Shown one piece after another: positions 16,778 to 25,382 of a stretch of DNA of 64,000 nucleotides (position 1 is its first letter; the number at the start of each line of letters is the position of its first letter). The translations under genes were made by a program, and so were the position numbers. Below the pieces are notes generated by a model. That model was given only the letters and a program-made list of their open reading frames with translations. It was not told the DNA's origin and made no database searches. The stretch spans positions 510,031 to 574,030 of the forward strand of contig SRUQ01000004.1 in the NCBI GenBank assembly GCA_004791255.1. Reading direction: 5' to 3'. Source of the DNA: a bacterium M00.F.Ca.ET.205.01.1.1. GTDB taxonomy: Bacteria; Pseudomonadota; Alphaproteobacteria; Rhizobiales; Rhizobiaceae.

Positions 16778-17581
16778 TTACTTCAGCATCTCCGCATCTC
16801 TCGGCACGCCGGCATCGATCGGCTCGGCCGTCCTGTTCGACACGGCGCTGTTCTTCGCAGCCGCCGACAGATTGGCGCGCACGAACACCGGCGCGACGCC
16901 GTTGACGCGGCTGTAGAGGTCGATGATGTCCTGGTTGATGAAGCGCACACAGCCGGACGAAGCGTTCTTGCCGATGGAATCCCACTCCGGCGTGCCATGC
17001 AGGCGGTACATCGTGTCTTTGCCGTCGCGGAACAGATACAGCGCGCGGGCGCCGAGCGGGCTCTGCGGGCCGGGCGGCATGCCGTCCTTGTATTTCGTCA
17101 GTTCCGGCCGGCGCTGGATCATTTCCGGCGGTGGTGTCCAGACCGGCCACTTCTTGCGCGCCTGGACCACGGCGCTGCCGGTCCATTCGAAACCGGCCTT
17201 GCCGAGGCTGACGCCGTAGCGAATAGCCTTGCCGCCGTCGCGCACCAGATAGAGGAAGTGCTGGGAGGCATCGACGACGATCGTGCCGGGCTTTTCTCCG
17301 GTCGGATCGTCGACGATCTGGCGCACGAACCTCGGATCGAGCTTGGCGACTGGGATCGCCGGCAGTTTGTAGCCCTCATCGGTGCGCGCCGCATACATGG
17401 TGGCGACATCACCGAGGGCAGGCTCGCTCGGCGCGGCTACCGGTGGGGCCGGCGCCACCGCCGGCGGTGCCACATCGGTCGTGGTGCAGGCCGAAAGCGC
17501 CACGGAAGCCGCGCCCAGAGCGGATGCACCAAGAAACGTGCGCCGGTTCAGGCGCTCGGAAAACTGCGGAATATCGGACAT
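16778..17581 (-). CDS. L,D-transpeptidase (YkuD domain), lipoprotein/Tat signal
   Basis: A 267-residue peptidoglycan enzyme that forms 3-3 cross-links or anchors proteins to the wall. The YkuD catalytic signature is visible: H195 in RLHGTPEW and C211 in NASSGCVRF. The N terminus has NRRTFLGASALG, a twin-arginine-like motif, running into a lipobox (LSAC, C32), so the protein is probably exported and lipid-anchored. I start at the ATG at 17581; longer frames upstream lack a ribosome site and would bury the signal. A Pro/Ala-rich linker (residues 36-55) separates anchor and enzyme. Confidence 0.9.
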   Translation of the reverse strand: MSDIPQFSERLNRRTFLGASALGAASVALSACTTTDVAPPAVAPAPPVAAPSEPALGDVATMYAARTDEGYKLPAIPVAKLDPRFVRQIVDDPTGEKPGTIVVDASQHFLYLVRDGGKAIRYGVSLGKAGFEWTGSAVVQARKKWPVWTPPPEMIQRRPELTKYKDGMPPGPQSPLGARALYLFRDGKDTMYRLHGTPEWDSIGKNASSGCVRFINQDIIDLYSRVNGVAPVFVRANLSAAAKNSAVSNRTAEPIDAGVPRDAEMLK

Positions 17582-17770
17582 GAACCCCCCGGCTCTTATA
17601 GGAACGCGATCGACGCGCGCAGGATCAATATCCCATTCCTGAAGATTTGAGAACATGATTAGATCGAGGCACGCACGCCTCAGGCAACCTGTCCGCCGCA
17701 TCGACATATCAGGTCAAATCGGCAACCATCGCGGATCGGACTCAAAACAAGCCTTCGCCGAGTTGCCAGC

Positions 17771-19243
17771 ATGGACCAGAAAATGCCCGCGCGCCGGCGC
17801 ACCGGCGACCTGACCAGCGGCCCGATCCCGCGCACGCTTCTCCTGTTCGCTCTGCCGGTGCTCGGCTCCAACGTGCTGCAGTCGCTGAACGGTTCGATCA
17901 ATGCCGTCTGGGTCGGCCGCTTCCTCGGTGAATCGGCGCTCACCGCCACCTCCAACGCCAATCTCGTCCTGTTCCTCATCCTCGGCACGGTGTTCGGCAT
18001 CGGCATGGCGGCGACCATCCTGGTGGCGCAGTCGGTCGGCGCCCGCGACCTGCCGGAGGCGCGGCGCATCGTCGGCACCAGCGCCACCTTCTTCTTCCTC
18101 GTTTCGGTGGTCTTCGCCGTCTGCGGCTGGATCTGGGTCGACGCCATCCTGGGCGCGCTCGGCACCCCGGCCGATGCCTTGCCACTGGCGCGCTCCTACC
18201 TGCGCATCATCTTCGTCGCCGTGCCGATGATGAACCTCCTGTCCTTCGTCATGACGGTGCTGCGGGGTGCCGGCGATTCGCGCACGCCCTTCATCTTCAT
18301 GGCGCTTGCGGTGGTCCTCGACATCGTGCTCAACCCGCTGCTCATCCGCGGCATTGGACCCTTCCCCGAGCTCGGCATTGCCGGATCGGCGACTTCGACC
18401 CTGATTGGCCAGACCGTGAGCGTCATCGCCATCCTGATCGTGCTTTACGCGCGCAAGCATCCACTGCGGCTGGCCGGCGCCAATCTCGCTCTGCTGCGGC
18501 CGGACCCCGCTCTGCTGCGCATCGTCGTCTTCAAGGGCGTGCCGATGGGCCTGCAGATGATCGTCATCTCGGCCGCCGCGCTGACGGTGATGGGCATCGT
18601 CAACTCCTACGGCTCGCAGGTCGCCGCCGCCTACGGCATCGCCGCGCAGCTCTGGACCTACATCCAGATGCCGGCGCTCGCCATCGGTGCCGCGGTCTCC
18701 TCCATGGCGGCACAGAATGTCGGTGCCGGACGCTGGGACCGGATCGGCCGTATCGCCGCCTCGGGCGTCGGCTTCAACCTGGTGCTGACCGGCGCCCTCG
18801 TGGTGCTGCTATGGCTCTTCGACCGCTCGATCCTCAGCCTGTTCCTGAGCAGCGACAGCGCGGCGATCGACATCGCCGCCCACATCAACACCGCCGCCTC
18901 CTGGTCGTTCATCCTGTTCGGCATCACCATCGTGCTGTTCGCCACCGTTCGCGCCACCGGCGCCGTGATGCCGCCGCTCGTCATCCTGGTCATCTCGGTG
19001 CTCATCGTGCGCACTGGCTTTGCCTATTTCATGCGTGGCGTGATCGGCGAGGAAGCGCTGTGGTGGAGTTTTCCCGCCGGCTCGATCACCTCGCTGGTGC
19101 TGGCGGCGGGCTATTACCGTTTCGGCGGCTGGCGTTCCTTGCACATGATCGAGAACAGGCCCGCCGCCGGCGAACCGCCGGACACCGGCCTCGGCGTGCC
19201 GCGGCAGCGCGCCAACATGGCGCCTGAAACGCCGAACGGCTGA
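17771..19243 (+). CDS. MATE family multidrug/metabolite efflux transporter
   Basis: A 490-residue membrane protein with about 12 hydrophobic segments in two related halves, the arrangement of MATE exporters. The N-terminal half shows the family's first helix with LPVLGSNVLQSLNGSINAVW and the FGIGMAATILVAQSVGAR segment; the second half repeats this as LAIGAAVSSMAAQNVGAGRW. These proteins expel cationic or aromatic compounds using Na+ or H+. Divergent from the transpeptidase gene and convergent with an MFS gene only 3 bases away. Substrate unknown. Confidence 0.9.
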   Translation: MDQKMPARRRTGDLTSGPIPRTLLLFALPVLGSNVLQSLNGSINAVWVGRFLGESALTATSNANLVLFLILGTVFGIGMAATILVAQSVGARDLPEARRIVGTSATFFFLVSVVFAVCGWIWVDAILGALGTPADALPLARSYLRIIFVAVPMMNLLSFVMTVLRGAGDSRTPFIFMALAVVLDIVLNPLLIRGIGPFPELGIAGSATSTLIGQTVSVIAILIVLYARKHPLRLAGANLALLRPDPALLRIVVFKGVPMGLQMIVISAAALTVMGIVNSYGSQVAAAYGIAAQLWTYIQMPALAIGAAVSSMAAQNVGAGRWDRIGRIAASGVGFNLVLTGALVVLLWLFDRSILSLFLSSDSAAIDIAAHINTAASWSFILFGITIVLFATVRATGAVMPPLVILVISVLIVRTGFAYFMRGVIGEEALWWSFPAGSITSLVLAAGYYRFGGWRSLHMIENRPAAGEPPDTGLGVPRQRANMAPETPNG

Positions 19244-19246
19244 GGT

Positions 19247-20455
19247 TCAGCGCGCGTATTTGGCGCCAAATCCCAGCGCCACCAGCGAAAAGATTATGAT
19301 CATGCCGGCAAAGGCAAGGCTTGCCGCAGCCGGATAGGCCCAACTCGAAAGCAGGCCGATGCCGATAACCGGCAGTGCGTTGCCGCAAAAGCAGCAGAGG
19401 AAGAACGTCGACACCACTTCGGCGCGGCGATCGGCAGGCGCGATCTGGCTAATCACCTGCAGGCCGCCGCGATAGCCGAGCGCGGCCGCCACGCCGCACA
19501 GCGCGGTGGCGGCAATGATCAGGGACATCGAGGCAAGGATCTGCGCCGCAACCACCAGCACGGACGCCGGGATCATCAGCACCAGCGCCGCCACCATGCC
19601 GTGGCGGCTGGACAGCCTGGTCGTGCCCAGGATAGTAGCCGCCGCAACGATCGATAGTTCGAAGAACAGTCCGCCGGCCACGGCATGGTTGGCAACATGC
19701 AGCTGCTGCACCAGGATGCTAGGCGCCAGCGCCGCATAGAAGCCGACCAGCGCCATGGCGCCGAAGCCGGTGATCGCCGGCGCCACGAAGGCGGCGCGGA
19801 TGTCGACCGGCACCGCCAGCCGCGGCCGCATCGAGACATCGGCCAGCCTTCCCGGCCGCGACACGGTTTCGCACGTGCGCCAGATCAGCAGCGTGACCAG
19901 CGCAAGCAAAGCAAGATACACGGCGAATGTCAGTCTCAGCGGCCAGGGTGCATATTCGGCGAGCAGCCCCGACACCAAGGCGCCAAGGCCGATCCCAATG
20001 AAATTGGTGCTGGTGGCAAGGACGGCGGCGCGCGACTTGTCTTCGCCTTCGATCAACTCGGCGAGCCACGCCGTGCCTGTTCCCGCTCCGACGCCAATGC
20101 CAAGCCCGCTCAGGATGCGGGCAACATCGAGCCAGGCGACATTCTGGGCCAACAGGAACACCAGCGCGCTGACCACCGCCACCGCCGTCGACGCCAGCGC
20201 TGCCGGACGACGGCCAATGACATCGGACAAGCGCCCGAACATCAGCAATGCTCCGAGATTGCCGACGACATAGACCGCGTAGACCAGCGTCAGCGTGACC
20301 TGCGAGAAACCGAAGGCCTGCTTGTAGATGACGTAGAGCGGCGTCAGTGCTGTGCTGCCGGCGAACAATGCTGCGATCATGGCGGCAACGGCGGCCATCG
20401 CTGCGCCGCCATCGAGTTCAATGTCGCGCGTCTTGGTCTCAGCGTAGCTGGTCAT
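19247..20455 (-). CDS. MFS transporter
   Basis: A 402-residue major facilitator with about 12 membrane segments. The loop 2-3 signature is present as GRLSDVIGRRP. A second basic/acidic patch (ELIEGEDKSRA) follows helix 4-5. The ATG at 20455 follows GGAGG at 7 bases, which fixes the start although the frame is open further upstream. Probably a drug or metabolite exporter of the DHA/EmrD-like kind; nothing nearby reveals the substrate. It runs tail to tail with the MATE gene. Confidence 0.88.
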   Translation of the reverse strand: MTSYAETKTRDIELDGGAAMAAVAAMIAALFAGSTALTPLYVIYKQAFGFSQVTLTLVYAVYVVGNLGALLMFGRLSDVIGRRPAALASTAVAVVSALVFLLAQNVAWLDVARILSGLGIGVGAGTGTAWLAELIEGEDKSRAAVLATSTNFIGIGLGALVSGLLAEYAPWPLRLTFAVYLALLALVTLLIWRTCETVSRPGRLADVSMRPRLAVPVDIRAAFVAPAITGFGAMALVGFYAALAPSILVQQLHVANHAVAGGLFFELSIVAAATILGTTRLSSRHGMVAALVLMIPASVLVVAAQILASMSLIIAATALCGVAAALGYRGGLQVISQIAPADRRAEVVSTFFLCCFCGNALPVIGIGLLSSWAYPAAASLAFAGMIIIFSLVALGFGAKYAR

Positions 20456-20594
20456 GGGGCCTCCGGCGGTGGTTGCATAGCCAACGTCTATCCAACGACG
20501 GCCGTTCCGCCGGCCGAACCCGCTCCTGACAGTTCGGGCAGTATGGAATTGTGCGAAGTCCTCCCGTAACCTCGTCGATGAACAAGGGGGAATC

Positions 20595-21170
20595 ATGGGC
20601 AAAGGCAGGGTCGAGGCATTCACGGACGGCGTGGTGGCCATCATCATCACCATCATGGTGCTTGAACTGAAGGTGCCGCACGGCGAAGATTTCTCAGCGC
20701 TGACGCCACTGTGGCCGATCTTCTTCAGCTACGTGCTGTCCTTCATCAATGTCGGCATTTACTGGAACAACCTGCACAACATGTTCCACACCGTTCAGCG
20801 CGTCGACGGACGCGTTCTGTGGGCGAACCTCAACCTGCTGTTCTGGCTGTCGCTGATGCCGGTGACGACCGCATTCATGGGCGAGAACCATTTCGCCCCT
20901 GTGCCGGTCGCCGTCTACGGCGTTGATCTCGCGCTCTGCGCCGTTGGCTTCAACATCCTCTCGGCCGCCCTTCACCGCCTGCACGGCCCGGAAAGCACCT
21001 TCGCCAGGGCGTTGGGCAATGACCGCAAGGGCAAGATTTCGCTGCTGCTCTACGTTACCGGCGTGCTGCTCACCTTCGTCAACCAGTGGCTCGGCGTGGC
21101 GCTTTATGTGCTGGTGGCGATGGTCTGGTTGGTGCCGGATACGCGCTTCGAGAGGCTCATCGAGAAATAG
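20595..21170 (+). CDS. TMEM175 family (DUF1211) potassium channel-like protein
   Basis: A 191-residue protein with five to six hydrophobic segments. The N terminus has RVEAFTDGVVAIIITIMVLEL, the family's first helix with a variant of the conserved RxxxFSD motif (RVEAFTD). Bacterial TMEM175 proteins have one such repeat and form tetrameric K+-conducting channels. The ATG follows GGGGGA. The conserved second-helix region FINVGIYWNNLHNMFHTV is also typical. The last 14 bases overlap the convergent gene downstream. Confidence 0.82.
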   Translation: MGKGRVEAFTDGVVAIIITIMVLELKVPHGEDFSALTPLWPIFFSYVLSFINVGIYWNNLHNMFHTVQRVDGRVLWANLNLLFWLSLMPVTTAFMGENHFAPVPVAVYGVDLALCAVGFNILSAALHRLHGPESTFARALGNDRKGKISLLLYVTGVLLTFVNQWLGVALYVLVAMVWLVPDTRFERLIEK

Positions 21171-21453
21171 GCTGCTTTCGCATCGCCTTCAGCTTTTCCG
21201 CCACCGAAGCGGCCAGATCGGCATAGCGCTCCTCCAGCCGCTCCGCCGCCTTGACGATGCGAAAATCATGGCCGAACTTTTCCAGCGCCATGCGCAGCTT
21301 CTCGACGAAATCGGCCTGTTTTTCCAGAGCGGAGAACAACGTCTTGACCTGCGCTTCGCTGATGTCGGGATTGGCCAGCATCTGCGGCACCTCGCGGCCC
21401 ATCTGATCGCCGGTGGCCGTCTGCTCCTTCAGAATTTCGACCCAGTCGGTCAA
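21157..21453 (-). CDS. Hypothetical small helical protein
   Basis: A 98-residue protein, not recognised. Sequence is strongly helical and charged, with heptad-like Leu/Ala spacing (VKTLFSALEKQADFVEKLRMALEKF), suggesting a coiled coil and no membrane segment. The start codon is TTG at 21453, supported by AAGGAGA about 8 bases upstream. Its 3' end overlaps the convergent channel gene by 14 bases. Function cannot be inferred. Confidence 0.6.
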   Translation of the reverse strand: MTDWVEILKEQTATGDQMGREVPQMLANPDISEAQVKTLFSALEKQADFVEKLRMALEKFGHDFRIVKAAERLEERYADLAASVAEKLKAMRKQPISR

Positions 21454-21607
21454 TGGGCAAGTCTCCTTCTGTCACGGCAGCATGCACAGCCAGCGCCCGG
21501 CAGGTCAACCTGAGCCGGCCGAGCAGTCAAACACACGCCGCGCGAAACCTTGCACAGCCAGCTTCCGGCGCTAAGTTCAGCGGCATCGAAAAAGGAACAC
21601 ATCGCCC

Positions 21608-22474
21608 ATGATCACCGAGACCGAAATTCAGACAGCCCTGCCCGCGCTGAGCCGGGGCAATACCGCCGTCATCACTGGCGCGGCCAGTGGTATCGGCCTG
21701 GCTGCCGCAAGGCGGCTTGCGCTCATGGGCATGAAGATCGTGCTTGCCGACATTGCCGGTGCGCGGCTTGACGATGCCTCCCGCGCTGTCGCCGCGATAG
21801 CCGGCAGCGATGCCGTGCTTGCTGTCGCCGCCGATGTTTCGAAGGCCGAAGAGGTGAACCGTCTCGCCGAAAGGGCCTTCGGCGCCTTCGGCGAAGTCTC
21901 CGTGCTGATGAACAACGCCGGGGTCGGCGACAATCCGGGAAAGCCATGGGAAAACCGCGACGCCTGGAGACGGCTGCTCGGCATCAATTTCTGGGGAGTC
22001 GTGCATGGCGTCGAAGCCTTCGCGCCGCGCATGCTGGCGTCAGGAAAGCCAGGACTGATCGTCAACACCGGCTCCAAGCAGGGCATTACCACACCGCCCG
22101 GCAATCTTGCCTACAACGTCTCCAAGGCCGGCGTGAAGACCTTTACCGAAGGCCTGGCGCATGCGCTGCGCAACGAGCCCGGCGCCCATCTGTCGGCGCA
22201 TTTGCTCGTTCCAGGCTTCACCTATACCGGCCTCACCGAAGGCGCGACCGAGAAACCGGCCGGCGCCTGGACCGGGGAACAGGTCATTGATTTCATGCTG
22301 GAATCGCTCGTACGGGGCGATTTCTACATACTGTGCCCGGACAATGAAGTGGCGCGGCCGCTGGATGAAAAGCGCATGGCCTGGGCCATCGGCGATATCA
22401 TCGAGAACCGCCCTGCCCTGTCGCGCTGGCACCCGGACCACAAGGACGCCTTCGCCGCCTTCATGAAGCGATGA
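21608..22474 (+). CDS. SDR family NAD(P)-dependent oxidoreductase
   Basis: A 288-residue classical short-chain dehydrogenase. Cofactor motif TGAASGIG at residues 23-30, NNAG at 102-105, and the catalytic set S156, Y169 and K173 (YNVSK) are all present, so it should be active. The acidic residue after beta-strand 2 (LADIA, D48) suggests a preference for NAD. Substrate unknown; it stands alone between unrelated genes. Confidence 0.9.
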   Translation: MITETEIQTALPALSRGNTAVITGAASGIGLAAARRLALMGMKIVLADIAGARLDDASRAVAAIAGSDAVLAVAADVSKAEEVNRLAERAFGAFGEVSVLMNNAGVGDNPGKPWENRDAWRRLLGINFWGVVHGVEAFAPRMLASGKPGLIVNTGSKQGITTPPGNLAYNVSKAGVKTFTEGLAHALRNEPGAHLSAHLLVPGFTYTGLTEGATEKPAGAWTGEQVIDFMLESLVRGDFYILCPDNEVARPLDEKRMAWAIGDIIENRPALSRWHPDHKDAFAAFMKR

Positions 22475-22512
22475 ACGAGCCCTGGCGCTGACCCAAAATC
22501 AAGCGTCGGGAC

Positions 22513-22938
22513 TCAAGCCACCTGTTTTTTAGACCCGCGCTTTTGCGCCACGGCTTTCTTCGCCGCCATGGTGGCAATCTGCTCGTCGTGCCGCTTTGCC
22601 GCGCGCTCGCATTTGTCGCGGATTTCCTCAACCTCGGTTTCCGTCAGGTGTTCGATGCCGATAAAGTGGTTGTGGCCCCTGCCGACCCGGATCAACTCGT
22701 CGAGCTTTGCCTGGATTGCGGCACCGTCGCGATTCTGGGTGTTCTGGATAAGAAACACCATCAGGAAGGTGATGATTGTGGTGCCGGTGTTGATCACCAG
22801 CTGCCAGGTGTCCGAAAAGCCAAAGAATGGCCCGCTTATTGCCCAGACAACAATGATGAGGCAGCAACCGGCGAACGTGGGCGGCATGCCGGCTATGTGG
22901 GCGACCCAGTTGGCGATCTTGGTGAAAAGCTTTTCCAT
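22513..22938 (-). CDS. Low-affinity iron permease family protein
   Basis: A 141-residue protein of the PF04120 family, related to fungal Fet4. Two membrane segments are visible (TFAGCCLIIVVWAISGPFFGF and LVINTGTTIITFLMVFLIQ), followed by the family's NTQNRDGAAIQAKLDELIR segment and a charged C-terminal tail. I start at the ATG at 22938; the frame is open beyond that but lacks family sequence. Despite the family name, transport by bacterial members is poorly tested. A Fur-like palindrome lies about 140 bases upstream. Confidence 0.8.
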   Translation of the reverse strand: MEKLFTKIANWVAHIAGMPPTFAGCCLIIVVWAISGPFFGFSDTWQLVINTGTTIITFLMVFLIQNTQNRDGAAIQAKLDELIRVGRGHNHFIGIEHLTETEVEEIRDKCERAAKRHDEQIATMAAKKAVAQKRGSKKQVA

Positions 22939-23329
22939 TTGTCGACATCCCTCAACGGCTGCGGCGATGAGAAACAAACGGCGGCCGTTTCGGGTTCCCG
23001 CCGGCACCAAATACGTCAGGCACAATTGCATACACGCTAAACGCGCAAGCTGACGAAAACACACCTTATGAGTTCAATGGCATGATAATCATGCAGGCAA
23101 AGAGTCTGCTCCTTCCGCTTCACAGCGGTTTACCTCCAGCCCCTTCCGCTGCGCCACCCCCGCATGGCGGAAGGGGTTTCAGTCCGGAGGGCCTGCAAAA
23201 TGGTCCCCGGAAACGCCGGACGGCATCTCGACCGACGGTCGCTTCCCTCTCCCGCGGATTGCTCCACAGCGCCGGGCTTGCCCTGCTGATGGCGTTGCGC
23301 TGTCCGTCGTCACCGGTGGTGATGTCAGC
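22939..23329. other. Intergenic region, no gene seen
   Basis: A 391-base stretch. It contains the 15-bp palindrome at 23080-23094 and a larger hairpin, CCCCTTCCGC (23140-23149) with GCGGAAGGGG (23167-23176) around a 17-base loop. An 83-codon open frame crosses the region but has Pro/Ser/Arg-rich content with no family resemblance, and I do not call it. Confidence 0.5.
23080..23094. promoter_or_regulatory. Fur-family-like palindrome upstream of the iron permease gene
   Basis: GCATGATAATCATGC is a perfect 15-base palindrome around a central A. Its core TGATAATCA equals the middle of the classical Fur box. It lies upstream of the low-affinity iron permease gene and could be bound by a Fur, Mur or Irr-type regulator. 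This is inference from sequence form and position alone. Confidence 0.4.
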
Positions 23330-23971
23330 TTAGAGGGCGTCGTTTTCCCAGCGATCCAGAAAGGCCTCAATCGGCATCGTCTGCATGTCGGGAACCGACC
23401 TGGCGAGCTTTTCGACCGGCCAGTCCCACCAGGCGAGAGCCTCGATCCGCGCCGCGATATCGGCGGCGAAACGCGGCCTCAACACTTTGGCCGGCACACC
23501 AGCAACGATCGTGTAAGGCGCCACGTCGCGCGCCACGACGGCATTGGCGCCGATGACGGCGCCATTGCCGATGCTGACACCGGGCATGACCACCGCGCCA
23601 TGGCCGATCCAGACATCATGGCCGATGGTCACCGCCTTCGCCTGCCGCCGCTCGCGGAACACGGCGTCGACCCCCAGCCAGCGGAAATACTCGTTTGGCC
23701 GGTAGCTGACCTTGTGCTGGGTCAGCCGCTCGACCGGATGCTGCAGCGCGTTGATGCGGCTGTTGGCGGCGATCGAGCAGAATTTGCCGATGCTCGTATA
23801 GATCGCTTCGGCATGGCGCTCGAAATAGGAGAAGTCGCCGACAATCACCTCGCGCAGCACGACACGTTCGCCGATCGATGCGTAGCGGCCGAGCTTGCAG
23901 CCCTTCAGTTCCGCGGTCGGATGAATGCGCGGCTCGGGATCCTTCGGGACGAGATTTTCGGAACGGTCCAT
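23330..23971 (-). CDS. Hexapeptide-repeat acyltransferase (phosphonate-cluster / DapH type)
   Basis: A 213-residue left-handed beta-helix acetyltransferase. Repeats are visible as PRIHPTAELKGCKLGRYASIGERV and VTIGHDVWIGHGAVVMPGVSIGNGAVIGANAVVARDV, with the AYTIVAGVPAKVLRPRF-like closing segment. The overall pattern (GKFCSIAANSRINALQHPV and IEALAWWDWPVEKL) resembles the acetyltransferase family found in C-P lyase (phn) clusters. No phn gene is in this window, so either it is an isolated paralogue or acts on another acceptor. The start at 23971 lacks a strong ribosome site. Confidence 0.8.
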   Translation of the reverse strand: MDRSENLVPKDPEPRIHPTAELKGCKLGRYASIGERVVLREVIVGDFSYFERHAEAIYTSIGKFCSIAANSRINALQHPVERLTQHKVSYRPNEYFRWLGVDAVFRERRQAKAVTIGHDVWIGHGAVVMPGVSIGNGAVIGANAVVARDVAPYTIVAGVPAKVLRPRFAADIAARIEALAWWDWPVEKLARSVPDMQTMPIEAFLDRWENDAL

Positions 23972-23992
23972 AGCGGCGGCTTTACGTCAGAG

Positions 23993-24021
23993 CAATTGCT
24001 CCTGCAAGGCAGGAGCAATTG
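23993..24021. repeat. Perfect 13-bp palindromic hairpin
   Basis: CAATTGCTCCTGC (23993-24005) and GCAGGAGCAATTG (24009-24021) flank a 3-base loop AAG. It lies between the end of creA and the start of the acyltransferase gene on the same strand. The AGAGCAATT motif at its edge recurs in the repeat next to bamD. It could act as a terminator or RNA stabiliser, but there is no T-run. Confidence 0.7.
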
Positions 24022-24058
24022 TCCGTGGCACCAACAGCTCGAAAGAGCGCGACCCCCA

Positions 24059-24562
24059 TTATTTCGGCTTGCCGTTGCTCCACACCACGTTCTGGCCGTA
24101 GAGCGGCACTGTCGTAACCGACATCTTGGCCGACCCGTTCTGCACCTGGCGCGAGTGCGACAGGTAGATCAGCGTCTCGTTCTTCTTGTCGTAGATGCGG
24201 TTCACCACCTGCTTCTTCCAGATCAGGCTGAGGCCTTGCTTGAACACCTCCTCGCCGCCTTCGCCCATGTCGATGTCGCCGATGGTGATCGGGCCGGTCT
24301 GCCGGCACGAGATCGAGGAATCGGACGGATCCTCGAACCAGTTGCCCTTGTGCAGACGATCGATGACGCTGCGGTCGAAATAGGAGACATGGCAGGTCAC
24401 GCCATCCACCTTCGGGTCCTTGATCGCGTCGATGATGATATCGTTGCCGACCCAGTCGACGCCGACCTTGCCGACTTCCTCGGCCATCGCCGCACCAGCG
24501 CCAAGCACAACACACGCGGCCAGGGCGCCGCCGGTCAGTTTTCGCCCAATCGGTCTCTGCAA
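24059..24562 (-). CDS. creA: CreA family periplasmic protein
   Basis: A 167-residue protein. It has a signal peptide (RPIGRKLTGGALAACVVLGAGAAMA), and the mature part carries CreA features: VDWVGNDIIIDAIKDPKVDGVTCHVSYFD is the conserved core, with paired Cys residues in VTCHV and SISCRQ. I use a TTG start at 24562 because CAGGAGG stands 5 bases before it and it gives a normal signal peptide; upstream ATG codons would add an odd extension. The function of CreA is unknown. Confidence 0.85.
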   Translation of the reverse strand: MQRPIGRKLTGGALAACVVLGAGAAMAEEVGKVGVDWVGNDIIIDAIKDPKVDGVTCHVSYFDRSVIDRLHKGNWFEDPSDSSISCRQTGPITIGDIDMGEGGEEVFKQGLSLIWKKQVVNRIYDKKNETLIYLSHSRQVQNGSAKMSVTTVPLYGQNVVWSNGKPK

Positions 24563-24672
24563 GAAAGCCTCCTGTGGTTCGGGTTTGCCGGTCTCAGGTG
24601 GGGCGACCGAAGGCGCATTGCAAGCCGCAAGCTTTGCGCCGGCACGCATTGGTCTGGCTGAACGTCGATGCA

Positions 24673-25170
24673 TCAGGCTTGGCCGAACGAGAGCATTCGC
24701 CGCAGCACGTCGCTTTTCAGGAGAAAATGCTGAACCAGTGCGCCCGCGGTATGCAACAGCACGATGTAGAGCAGGATATCCTTGCCCAGCACGTGGGCGA
24801 GCCCCGCGCCCGGTACGCCGAGGAACCAGGCAGCGGCGCCGGAAAGCGGCACGATGAAGATAAGCGCGTAGATGACGAAGTGCGTCGCCCTGGCCAGAAA
24901 TTGCAGGGCCGGATGCTCCATGCCGGAGACCGGCGGAACACCGCGCGTTGCCCTGAGCCACAGCCGCCATGAGGCCAGAACCAGGACCGCCAGGCCGACC
25001 ACGACATGCATGTAGGCCAGCGGAATATCGCTCGCGGCAGCCTCCTGTCCCCGGCGAAAGGCGCGCCAGACATGCTCCATGCCGTCATGGGCGAGGAACT
25101 GAACCAGGATCAGCACCGCAATGCTCCAGTGCAGCCATATCTGGGCTCTCGAATAGGAGGTGGCTGGCAT
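24673..25170 (-). CDS. Cytochrome b561 family protein
   Basis: A 165-residue four-helix membrane protein of the bacterial b561 (CybB) family. Candidate haem ligands are the His in QIWLHWSIAVLI of helix 1, MHVVVGLAVL of helix 2, and ILLYIVLLHTAGALVQHFLL of helix 4. It would pass electrons from quinol or superoxide at the inner membrane. It follows a SCO1-type gene in the opposite direction and precedes creA on the same strand. Partner proteins cannot be named. Confidence 0.88.
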   Translation of the reverse strand: MPATSYSRAQIWLHWSIAVLILVQFLAHDGMEHVWRAFRRGQEAAASDIPLAYMHVVVGLAVLVLASWRLWLRATRGVPPVSGMEHPALQFLARATHFVIYALIFIVPLSGAAAWFLGVPGAGLAHVLGKDILLYIVLLHTAGALVQHFLLKSDVLRRMLSFGQA

Positions 25171-25382
25171 CGCGCTGGCTCCGTCACATGAAGGCCCTGG
25201 AGCGAACCGCCCAGGAAGACACCAATGCTTGCACAGGACTAGATGACCACATCAAGGCCGGGTTGCGGCAAGACGGCATCTTTGCGCGTGCCCCGTCGAA
25301 CGGCTAAGACAGTTCGCGAGACAAGGGACCTGCACGGCCTGCGGCCCGCACCCTGATTGAAGTCACGAAACGGACCTTACCG

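Noticed and set aside
23082..23333. Possible 83-residue gene between the iron permease and acyltransferase genes
   Set aside because: Low-complexity Pro/Ser/Arg product, no ribosome site, and the frame crosses two palindromes.
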